Origin: Halichondria panicea
Lineage: Eukaryota; Porifera; Demospongiae; Suberitida; Halichondriidae
NCBI RefSeq assembly: GCF_963675165.1
Contig: NC_087385.1
Location: forward strand, 3,720,501-3,784,500
Length of the DNA: 64,000 bases
Direction of reading: 5' to 3'
Each line of letters starts with the position of its first letter. Position 1 is the stretch's first letter. The notes under the pieces are model-generated. The model searched no databases, was not told the DNA's origin, and saw only the letters and a list, made by a program, of their open reading frames with translations. Below, one piece after another: positions 1 through 9,735 of the stretch. The position numbers were made by a program, and so were the translations under genes.

Positions 1-151
1 TTGGCACATAAAACGATGACAAGAGTGCTCAGACGGTGGTTCCAAAAGAACGGCGGCTGATTCATGAGACTAGCATGGATGGTGACACTGCATGTACATG
101 CAGTATATGCATCATACATGTATGATTGCACTCTGACCTAAAATTGTATAG
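1..151. other. Window edge, presumably intron of the coiled-coil gene
   Basis: This stretch lies before the first supported exon of the coiled-coil gene. A short open stretch at about 33-94 could be an exon, but its phase does not join the next exon at a clear donor, so it is not called. Confidence 0.3.
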
Positions 152-3100
152 GTGCTAGAACAACGACAAAGACGTGAGTTGGAGCAGTTGGAGGCGGATC
201 TTACATTGGAAACACAACAGCTCATCTCAACAGCCCTTCTCGAGTGTCAGGACACCCACAACCGTCTCAAAGAGGAGCTGGCAACCAGACAGAAGCAACA
301 GTTGTCACAGTGTGAAGACGAGACTAGTAAGGCCAAGTTGATTGAGTCTCATCAGAGAGAGTTCAATGATTTGGAGGCCAGGATGGAGAGAGAGTGTGCA
401 TCGGTGGAAAACTCACTAGGAGTGGAAGTTGAAGCAAAGCATGCCCGAGCAAGACTGGAACTGAGGGAAAAACATTACAAGGTTGTGGTAATATTTGCTT
501 GAGAAGATGTCCTAACCTACAGAAGAATATATACGTCAGTATAATCATATTTATCTACCGTATATAAAAGTTCATTTACCTTGTACGCTGTGATTTTTGA
601 ATGTTTTCTGGTTACAACTTCATCACGTGCACTATATATTGCATGCGTTCCAGTAAATGTTTTAGTGGGGAAAATGTCAGCTTGTCCACAAAAAGTACCC
701 GCTATACGGCATGTAAAAGTGCCTCAGAGGAGGTATTCTTGGTGCATGTAACTCTCTTAGTACCGTCAAATATTAATTTACATCTAATTTTGAAGACAAA
801 AAAATTGAGTTTGCGCTTTCAAACAATGTATGCAGATCTAGTCGATGTTTATGGAATTTATAGAAGCCCAATATTATAGCTAGCTATATTATATATAATA
901 GTGCTAGCTACATGTACGTGCAGTCTCATGTGAATGGGTGTTACGTATACTATATACTGTGACTGGGCTGGAGTGAGATAAAACAGCTGCATGCATGTGT
1001 ATATCGGCATATATATAAAAGCACATGCACTGCCTTCTAAACTGATGAATTATAACTCTCTCATCTGAATGCTGCAGGAGTACCTATCAGCCCTCACTGA
1101 GTTGGCTCCAGACTCTCAGAAAATTCGGATGTCAGTAGAGGCTGCGTCTGCAGCTGCCAAGGAGCTGGAGGAGGTCAAATGTCAGCTGGAGGCAGACAGA
1201 GCTAAGAGAGAAAGTCAACTGCAGGCAGAGAGGGAAAGTAAGTATTTCATCTCTTAGGACATGCGTGCATAACGATTACAAGCAGTCATCTCTTACAAAC
1301 CTTTACAAGCCACCTCCTATAAACAATAGACTGCATGCAAAAGCAATAGTTGTTATGCAATAGTTGTATTAACTATATAGTGAGAGGGCTATATGTCAAT
1401 CCACATTACACAAATCTGACCGATGTGCTGCCTCTGCCTTATACTGCATGCGCACTTATACCCACCTATATATACAGGTTTAGAGCATACCCAAAGTGCA
1501 CTTCTGAAAGATGCGATGAAGGAATTTGAGCAAGAGCTAGAGGCAGAGGAACAAAGCGAGCAGGACAAACTGCAGGAGTCAATGGCTGCTCTACAAGAAG
1601 AGAAAAACAGAATATTGGCTGAGAGGAAGGAAAAAATACAAGAACGTGTCACGCAGTTCAGCAGCGATGGGGGAGAAAAATTGTTGCAATCTCACAACAA
1701 AGACACACAAAAATTAGTGAACAAGATTGATGCACAGAGATTAAGAATGCGAGCAGACCTCCAGGAGCGAATCAATAAACGTCGTGAGGGTAAATTAAAA
1801 ATGAAGGAGCTAGCTATTCAAAAAGAAATGCTTGTCGAAAGGCAACATATGGAGGAGAAAGAAAAGCTCGAACGGAGAAAGTTGGCCAAAAAGGAGACAG
1901 TGAGATTTGAATCCTTGCAGCACGTGCTAGAAGCGACCTTGTCAGTGCCCGAGATATCTACGGAAGATCAGACGATAGCTGATGAACATTTAAAGGTCCC
2001 GGAACATACAGAGCTCCCTCTCTCGCAGCAAGAGATTACGAAATTCATCCTGGCAACTCCTCTTTATCACAGACTGGAGCAGATTAAGATGGTACTGACG
2101 CAAGGTCATCTCACGCACACGACTGGTGATGGGTACATTGACCCATTGGATGTTCAATGGACAGAGGACACAGTGCTACACACCCTCAACCTCACTGATT
2201 TATCCCCAAGGCATTTTGTAGTGTACAAGTTTGGATGCTGCGTAATGAAATCACTGGAGACAGTGTGTGGATATGAGCCAGCTACGCTACTATTAGCAGA
2301 CAAGATCCCACCGAATAAGTCTTACCACAACAACAGTTTCCGGAATTCGTTCGCATTCGATGCTCAAAACAAAATTATTTATATCCGACTGGAGCGACTT
2401 GAAAATGTTGGAGAGTTTTTACTTGTTCTAGTGCACACCCTTGCACACATCAAGGCTGGTTCGTTTGAGAGCGATTCACAACACTGCTTTTTAAGAGAGT
2501 TCTTCCGTGCTTTATCTCTCATCTGTAATGATCTGTTTTTATCCAAGTATAGAGAAGATTCGTCAGTCACCTCAAAACTCACCATGGACACTAACAAGAG
2601 CCCACAAAACATTCTCAAATCTGTGTTTGAATCCACTCAATTTGTGCTTGACAAGGGCAACGTTGTGGATGGGTTACTGGACACACGAGTATTGGCAAAC
2701 AATGATATCCATGGCAACGAATTTACGCAAGAGAGAGTCATGAAGAGATTGCAGCAGTATGCCGAGTTTCAAACAGGCTCTAAATTGAGGGGGTATTTAG
2801 ATGAACTTGAAGCTGAGAAAAACAATGAATTATCACCCCCCAGCTCAGGGGGAACAACGAGGGCAACCCAATCACTTAGCACACGCGACAAGTGGCGTAA
2901 CGCACTCAGAAGAGTATCAAGGAAGAAAAACCAACAAGATAAGCATCAATACCGACAACTCTTGACCGTTCAAGTATTACGTATTGAGCAACGCTTAGGA
3001 GAAATCGAGAGTGAGTATCGTAAAGCCATTAATGAGAGAACTAGTATTGGAACGCAAATTGAAGAACTTGAGGCCCAGCTAATGGAGACTCAGGTGACAC

Positions 3101-3285
3101 TGCAGAGGTCAGAGGATGGTTCAATTCCACGAAGAGAGGAAGTGAAGAATATCTATAGTAGACTGAGTGCAGCTAGGACTGGACAAGCGACCTTTGACTT
3201 GCGGATCAATGGATATTTGAAGCAAATAGAAGGGTTTAAAGTGCAGCTAAAGCAAAAGAATGACTTGCTGAGAGACTATGATTGA
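152..3285 (+). CDS. Large coiled-coil protein of unknown function, 3' part
   Basis: Three joined exons are visible: 152-481, 1078-1237 and 1478-3285, with consistent phases (0, 0, 1) and good splice sites, giving about 766 residues. The 5' end lies outside the window. The first two exons and the start of the third are Glu/Lys/Arg/Gln-rich heptad-like sequence typical of long coiled coils. The last exon then holds a less charged segment (about 1950-2560) that looks globular; it contains the short motif HTLAH (near 2434) and a CFLREFFRAL helix. A Ser/Thr-rich linker and a C-terminal coiled coil follow. HTLAH resembles a degenerate HExxH metal site, but Glu is absent, so no protease activity is claimed. 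I do not recognise the family. The next genes are not obviously related to it. Confidence 0.75.
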
Positions 3286-3295
3286 ACTTTTAATT

Positions 3296-3301
3296 AATAA
3301 A
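3296..3301 (+). terminator. Polyadenylation signal AATAAA of the coiled-coil gene
   Basis: A canonical AATAAA lies 11 bases after the TGA stop, close to the stop but well placed for a compact genome. Confidence 0.5.
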
Positions 3302-3401
3302 ACTCAATCTATTACATCATTGAGCATTAACATCATTTACATAATTATTATTTTCTGGCAATTCTATAACTATGATCAAAGTATATATATATAGCGAATT
3401 T

Positions 3402-3482
3402 AAGTGCCAACTCAGACTGAATGCGCATGCAATTTTGTACCTAAAAAAGTATTGACATGCTGTAATTATTTTTCTGGCACTT
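3402..3482. repeat. Short terminal-inverted-repeat element, copy 1
   Basis: The element begins AAGTGCCAA and ends with the near inverse CTGGCACTT. Its first half aligns with the copy at 3727-3801 (both run xxGCCA-CTC-GA-TGAA). At about 80 bp with no coding capacity it resembles a miniature inverted-repeat element. Confidence 0.5.
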
Positions 3483-3726
3483 ATATAAAAAGGTGTGTTT
3501 GTAATACCAATCTCGAATCCAGGCATTTGATGCAGTAAAACTGTCTATAGACGCAGCTGCTGTAAAATACAGAGACCAAAATTCATATACCAATATATCT
3601 TTTCGACCTATTCTGTGGCAAAAAACGGCTATAATTTTAAAGTGAGATTGCACTCGCCATTATAATATTAATAATTTATTTTACACACTATACAGCTGTA
3701 GTGCCGTGGAAAGTGCCATCAAATTT

Positions 3727-3801
3727 TAGCGCCAGCTCGGATTGAACGGGTTCTAAACGTGTACCACTCCAAAGTCTCAATTTTTTTTATCCTGGCGCTG
3801 T
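3727..3801. repeat. Short terminal-inverted-repeat element, copy 2
   Basis: It starts TAGCGCCAG and ends CTGGCGCTG, which are inverse complements, and shares the internal order of copy 1 about 320 bp away. This is diverged, non-coding MITE-like sequence. Confidence 0.5.
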
Positions 3802-4242
3802 AATTACATAACTATACGTATATACGGTATTATTGAGTTAGCAGCTCGTGCCTACGTATATGCATAAAAATTATTATAAACTTGTGAGACTAAATAATGC
3901 ATGATCGTTAATTAGGGACATCCAACGTATCATTGGGAAATCATCATGATTGTATGTATTAGAACCAGTATACATAATTATTAAGGATTGGCGTACAACT
4001 GTCCCTGCTTGCTTGTTGAATTCCATGCTTTTTGGTTTTCCCCCAGCCAATCCTAGCAACTTTCACATTGCAATGTTTTCCAGACTTATATCTAGTTATA
4101 GCTTTGACACCCGCACACGTGTATCATAGTCAATAACCACGGTCAATGACATTATTTCCCTTCGTGTTAACAAATCAAACTGGTCATACGTGATATAAAA
4201 GAGCTAGCTAAGGTGCCTATAATTTATTGCGTGTTGAGACAC

Positions 4243-5764
4243 TCAGTATGGATTTACTGGTTTCACTGTAGAAGCTTTCTTGAGCAGCTCTTGAACGAAA
4301 CTCTACGTGGAGAAACATACAATTGACATTGGTGACAAAAAGGGGAGGTTGTTATGATAGTACAATGCATCACCCACGAGAGTAGCAATTAAAGTTACAT
4401 CCACAACCCACCTCAAATGGTTTCTTGGACTGTTTCAAATACTCCTGCAATTGACAGAAAGTAGTGACATTCTACACACGTACATGTACATACATAATTA
4501 TGTGCACACGCTACATGTACTATGTACTTGTATTATGTACTTGTTTTACATTACAGTGTGATGAGGTGAGGCAATGTTTCCAGAAAGTAACTAAACCACA
4601 TAATTATTGTGTCAAGATCATGTATTATGCATGCTATCCTTCTTCACAGGCCTCAATGAAGAAAAAGTTCGGCCTGGGATCGAGGCTATTACGCATGCAT
4701 GCATGCATGCATGAGTTGAGTGACAACAGGGAGGATCAACCTAAATAAGGAGATTTTCGCACTTTTGGACAAGCTTTGTTCACTCAACCTTGTGTTAGAC
4801 AGTTCACAGAACCAGTGTGAACGCTTACTCTTAATTTTTGTTCTCTTTCGTTTTCTTTAATCTGTAAGACATCGTCAATATCCAGCTGTGGGTAGTCCTG
4901 TAAGTGTGTGCATGTGTGGGTACTAGTTATGACCAAATAATTATATATTATGACACAATAATTATATGGTATCCTGAGAGTCTCAAGGTCATGTTATAAT
5001 TATGTTGACTACTTCACAGGTTAGGAAGTGTAAACAAAGTACCCATCGTTTGGTAGCTTCCTGAGGCATCTAGCTAACACACAAGTGTGTGATACTATGT
5101 ACACATGCACTATACTTTGTTGCTGAACGCTATAATTATATTGAAACTTTATTTTAAGGAATTCCTCCTGATGCGTTTGTTTACAAAATTAGCTTAGTCC
5201 AAAGGGTTTCACTTAGGCATTACCGTCTAAGTTTATGAATCTGTTACTTAATAAGCCTGCAGATGGTGTTGGGTAACAAATTGGGTATCACGGAGCAGTT
5301 TTCCTTGAACCTCTTAATAATAATAATTAGTACTGTTTATGTCTTCGTATTAAACTCTCATGATTTGGGTTACAGATATATACTAGTACATTTACAACCA
5401 CCCTTGTGTCAGCTGATTGGTGTCTCGCATATACACTGCAGGCTGATAAGATCTAGAAAAGCATCTCTTTTGCCGTTAGGCATTGGATTACGGCTTTTAA
5501 TACAACGATAAAATACCAGAACTGCTATCATAGCTAGATCTAGACACCACACTAATTAGTGCTGTAGCTGAGTTAAACTGCATGCATATCTACCTCTGTC
5601 TCAAACAGTTCCTGGAGCTGGGCCTCCATCCAGCTCTCTATCTCCAGTCTCTTGGAGATTTCTTTCCTGTCATACTTTTGGGTAGGTACATGCCTCAGGT
5701 TGGGCTTCTCAGACAGGTCCTCAGGGAACTGTACTTTAGTTGGTGTTGTAGAACTGTCAGCCAT
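4243..5764 (-). CDS. PPP1R14: PPP1R14-family protein phosphatase 1 inhibitor
   Basis: Four minus-strand exons, 5764-5594, 4897-4829, 4444-4412 and 4302-4243, are all in phase 0 and encode 110 residues ending in a stop. The PHIN-domain signature is present: a Thr just before QKYDRKE (Thr28), a helix KRLEIESWMEAQL, an acidic second helix and a C-terminal helix FVQELLKKA. In vertebrate CPI-17 and PHI-1 the equivalent Thr is phosphorylated by PKC or ROCK and turns the protein into a myosin-phosphatase (PP1) inhibitor; conservation of that Thr suggests the same mechanism. Exon 3 encodes only 11 residues. The start ATG sits in a good context (GCCATGG). The gene is head to head with IFT43. Which paralogue (A-D) it matches cannot be said; it is probably a single ancestral-type gene. 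Confidence 0.88.
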
Positions 5765-6062
5765 GGCTATCTCTTTGGGGTGGTCGAATACGTTGAAGCT
5801 GAGGCACAATATCCGAAAGTTGTTCGAGAAGTTGTTTGATCATGGACAAGCCACACCTATTAAATTGCATACAATGACAGAAGGGCGTGGCCTGTAACCT
5901 TGACTAAGGAGTAGTCTCAGAAATCAGCCGCCTTTCCCTCTTTTTGCAGAGGGACAGCTTTTTTGCAACTCCCCCTGGCCCCATGAACATTGTTTCGGAT
6001 TGCTGTTTTTCACAGAACAAGTTTGGCATTTGCCTGTGTGCAGCTGGCTGGCTCTTGCTGAT
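5765..6062. promoter_or_regulatory. Shared divergent promoter region, PPP1R14 / IFT43
   Basis: The start codons of two oppositely directed genes are about 300 bp apart, so both promoters and 5' leaders must lie here. I see no obvious TATA box. The assignment rests on gene geometry alone. Confidence 0.5.
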
Positions 6063-9000
6063 ATGGACGAAGAACTAAGTCATGACCAGGTCTGTTCTTC
6101 TACTAGGTCTGCTTGGCATCTAGATCTGGCTAGATTTAGACTACCACCATGTACCAGGGTTTCATCTAGTGGGGGGGAGGGGGGGGCAGGGGTGAACTTT
6201 CCCCCCCAAATGATTTAGTACTGTCTATGAGTGCAATATGTAACTAGATCTACTGTGATGCTATGTAACTACCGTAAAACCTCGATTTAAGGCGACCCTC
6301 TATTTAAAGCAACACTTGGCATTTCGCCCATATAGCACCATATAAATTCATTTTTTTGTGTACATTAAAACTTCACTTTTGCAAAACGTAATTATTTAAA
6401 AGTGTCGCTTTAAATAGAGTTTTTACGGTAGTTAGATCTACTGTGATGCACTAGCATGTAATAGGGGGTGTGGTCAAAAACTTTGCGGCATTCTTACGCG
6501 CGCCCAAACCTTCCCCTCAAACTTTTCATCTAGGATGAAACCTGACCACATGCTACCATCTCCCTCAAATGTCGCACTCAAATCACCTCTTACTATCACC
6601 ATAGATGCCGTCACAGGATGGTCCTCCACAGCCCCGGCGAACAGGGAGGTGGGCGGAAAGTATGAGTGGGCGGGATAAAGGCAGGAAGCCACGAGATCAG
6701 GAGGAGGAAGAGTGAGTTGTTAATGCAAGCATATTGACTCATCCATTCACCATTCACTGTCATGTCACTACAGTGAGCGACTGAAGATTCATGATGACTC
6801 CGATGATGGTAAGTCATCTATAGGGTAGTACCGTCTAATTACAACACCACTAAAGATTTTCTTGTGACGCACAAAATGAATAGAACAAGAAAAAACTGTA
6901 ATTTGGCGCTTAGCAATAGAACGTAAAGTACTACTTAGTAGCTGTTTCCACGCGGCTATCAGTTGTACATGTAGCCTCGATTTAAGGCCGTGTTAAAATA
7001 ATTACCTAAGCGCCAGCAAAAAAGGAGTAAAATTGAAGTGAACTTGACGCTTATATTAGAGTGGCGCACTAATTAGAAGAAAGACGGTACTCACTTACTG
7101 ATAGAGGTAAATTTACTCGGTAAAGGGTACCATCACTTGTTCGAAGCCAATATTAGTAACTAAATTTCAGATGATTCATACTTAGTCGGTTTAAGGCAAT
7201 ATGCAACACCCTCGATCATAGACAATTTTCTTACGTTTAAAAGTAGCGACTGTTGTGTTGACAATTGTTTTTAATGGTGCGTCCTAAATGGAGGTGATAA
7301 AAACTAACTTCATTATACAGGCTGCTATAGTTATTTTAAGCAGCCTGTCTGGCTTTATAAGTGTCGCCTTAAATCGAATAAATACGGTATATACTGTATT
7401 GGACTCCACTCAACATTAACTTCCTATATGACAGGTCTCCAAGCTGTCCCAGATCTGGATGATGTACAGGAGGAGGAGCTGACTACACAAGTTGCCCTAC
7501 CACCCAGGTATCCACATAAACACAGGGAATAGTGTTATTCACTACTCCACTAGAATAAAAAGCTCTGAATGTTATGTTCGTATTACCGTATAGCGCGAAC
7601 TTTTCGAGGCACTTATATTTCGTGGATTGGCCTCTAAAAGCATTTCATTGCACAATGTTTGCAGAATGAGTGCTTACTGGAAGCCACGCCTTTAAATTTT
7701 TGCACGTTATAGCAGTTAAAGAACAATTTTTGTGGACTTAATTTTCGTGTAGGATTGCTAACCCACGAAATCCGCGAAAATTAAGCCCCTCGAAAATTTC
7801 GCGCTATACGGTATACAGTTGAGAGTCTGTATCATTATAATGTACTTTAAATAGACACGTTGGGTACAGACTGAGAGATTAGCACATCAATGCACATTCA
7901 CTTAGCCAAATAAAACTGATGTTTGAAAGTAATGTACTTTGTGCATATGTAATTGTTATAAATATACTTTCAGTGTTACAGTTACTAGAGTGGCCACGTT
8001 CAAGCAACTAGACTCTGACCTACACAAGCATGCTGGACTTTTCACGTTGGTGAGTTTTTTGGTGCCGGAACTCTTGAGTTCATCAACTGTTTGACCATCT
8101 TATAAATTTATTTGTGTAGAATTACATACCTCTTGATTGCTTGTGTACTGAATCTACTCTGGACATGGCAATTGTATTTTGTGGCACTACTCGATCACTG
8201 TGTATTGTGTCAATCCTTGCCAATTTCCTATAGTGTACCCTAACTTCCTTGTGCCCTGATATAGGATGGTATGACTGATATGAAGATACTTACCAAGGGG
8301 CTCTTGTCTGAGGCAGAGGTCACAGAGGTCAGTGCAGTACATTCCGTATAGCGGGTACATTTGGCGCTAAGTTAATTTTGACGGTTTGGCGAATCAAAGG
8401 TGAGGGTCGCCAGAAATAATAAAGCTTAATCGACCTAATACTTTATCTGCCTCCTTCTCCAAATTTACCTGCTATACGGTATTGATTTGTGAGTTCGGTT
8501 TTAATTAAAGTAGCCTCGTTCTCACACCCACTTTCGCTCCTAATGGGGAGAAGTATCAACTGTTTTGCATGCGCTAACTATTCCCCGGACGCCAGATATC
8601 AAGCATATAGGTATACCAGATTATAACAAGGAAGTATGCTGTACATATTCTGATATAATTATCTTTTCTTAGGTCTATGGTAATAAAAATAATACTCTGC
8701 TTTAAGAAACTTTTGCATGATCTGAACAGATTGGAAGAGCAGAAAAAAAAACTGCTATTTTCTGTCTCTAATTAATTACGTAGGTCTACACTGGCTGCTA
8801 TTAATATTTACACGTGCTGTGTGTGAATATTTTTCCACGCGGAGTGTTGCGTATCACTATGCACCAACAGTTAGTAACAGGCCTCTTTTTCTCTTAAATT
8901 ATTTTATTTGCAGCATGAGTTTAGTCATGAATATTTTAACATACATCCTCATTTTCCCTGTACATGTACATATAGGAAGACAAACCATGGGAGTGGAACC

Positions 9001-9116
9001 GACTGCTAGCAGAGATCTCCTCTGACATTCAGGAAGTGTGGGATCGACGGGAGGGGGCCGCGCCAAGAGCGCACGCAGTAAGTCCACCCACCTCCATCAA
9101 AGGAGGATTGCCATAG
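6063..9116 (+). CDS. IFT43: Intraflagellar transport protein 43 (IFT-A subunit)
   Basis: Seven exons: 6063-6089, 6632-6711, 6774-6808, 7435-7507, 7974-8049, 8265-8327 and 8978-9116, phases consistent throughout, about 163 residues. Conserved landmarks are PDLDDVQEEEL followed by QVALPP (exon 4), RVATFKQLDSDL (exon 5), LTKGLLSEAEVTE (exon 6) and PWEWNRLLAEISS (exon 7), in the same order as in vertebrate IFT43. IFT43 is a small subunit of the IFT-A complex for retrograde ciliary transport, binding IFT121. The last exon can be read through a GTAAGT to a TAG at 9114; that reading is used here. An alternative splice at 9077 would change the last few residues. The N-terminus is shorter than in mammals, so an upstream exon cannot be excluded. 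Confidence 0.9.
6270..6430. repeat. MITE-like element with TACCGTAAAA ends, IFT43 intron 1
   Basis: It begins TACCGTAAAAC and ends TTTTACGGTA; inside, CTCTATTTAAAGC is mirrored by GCTTTAAATAGAG, giving long inverted arms. A direct repeat, TAGATCTACTGTGATGC, flanks both sides (about 6245 and 6434). It has no coding potential. Confidence 0.65.
6829..7089. repeat. MITE-like element with TACCGTCTAATT ends, IFT43 intron 3
   Basis: Ends TACCGTCTAATT and AATTAGAAGAAAGACGGTA are imperfect inverse complements about 260 bp apart. The interior includes a partial arm reading CCTCGATTTAAGG, also seen in the element at 6270, so elements may be nested here. Related end fragments continue to about 7390. Confidence 0.5.
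7584..7813. repeat. MITE-like element with TACCGTATAGCGCGAA ends
   Basis: The left end TACCGTATAGCGCGAA and right end TTCGCGCTATACGGTA are perfect inverse complements; internal blocks around CACGCCTTTAAATTTT and AAAGAACAATTTT recur in the copy at 53481-53654. It is non-coding and lies in IFT43 intron 4. Confidence 0.75.
8343..8481. repeat. MITE-like element with CCGTATAGCGGGTA ends
   Basis: CCGTATAGCGGGTA at the left is mirrored by TACCTGCTATACGG at the right about 125 bp later. A lone related end, TACCCGCTATACGG, occurs near 696-710. It lies in IFT43 intron 6. Confidence 0.6.
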
Positions 9117-9735
9117 AAGTCTGACTTTCTTACGCTTTATTTTATCAACCATGGACAACCTATAGTCACTTATTCCACAAAACAAACGTTATGTGTACAC
9201 ATTGATGTCCTTTTTCGAATGCAATACTCCACATCTCTTATGTTTTGCAAATTTTAGGACGTTTGAAAACCATGTCATGATATCAATAACAAATTGTGCT
9301 AGTTCTTGAATGAATAATAATTATACCTCGAGGCATAGCCGCATAAGGAATACAGAAAACTGACTGTGTATTATGTGTGTGTGTGTGTATTCCAGCTATA
9401 ACTGCTCAATAGTTGCAATGCATAATTATATAGGGTGTATATGAATAGTTGTTATTTTCACTAAAACCTCTTTATTTGTCATAAGTGAATCTCCACTTTT
9501 CCCGTAAAATTAATGTATGTACAGTAATAATAGTTGTGCTACGTAGCACCAATCAATAGTTTTCGCTTGTGAATTGCACTAATCTATTGATCTCATCAGT
9601 TGTTAAGAGACGCCGGTCAACCAATTGTCAAGAAAGACTGTACATTTAAAAAACACGTACTAATCATTATACGCTGTTTCCCTGTATGTACTGCGTGAAC
9701 GTTGTAGAGATAGAACTACATTCAAGTGGGATGCG
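9117..9735. other. Intergenic IFT43 / Notum-ABCG
   Basis: This is about 620 bp of AT-rich sequence with a short GT run near 9378. It should contain the IFT43 3' end and the promoter of the next gene. No further feature is supported. Confidence 0.4.

Larger units (their letters stand above)
3302..4242. other. Intergenic, AT-rich, between two converging genes
   Basis: Both flanking genes end here. No coding exon is supported. The stretch holds two short related inverted-repeat elements, listed separately, and otherwise nothing I recognise. Confidence 0.5.

Noticed and set aside
601-879. Open frame of 92 codons
   Set aside because: It lies in an intron of the coiled-coil gene, overlaps an inverted-repeat end (TACCCGCTATACGG) and has no recognisable protein features.
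2430-2450. HTLAH as a zinc-protease active site
   Set aside because: The catalytic Glu of HExxH is absent and no third ligand is evident; only a degenerate site can be suggested.
5582-5897. Two plus-strand open frames of about 80 codons
   Set aside because: They are antisense shadows of the PPP1R14 first exon.
8819-9025. Plus-strand open frame of 68 codons
   Set aside because: It is in a different frame from the well-supported IFT43 last exon and has no acceptor of its own.
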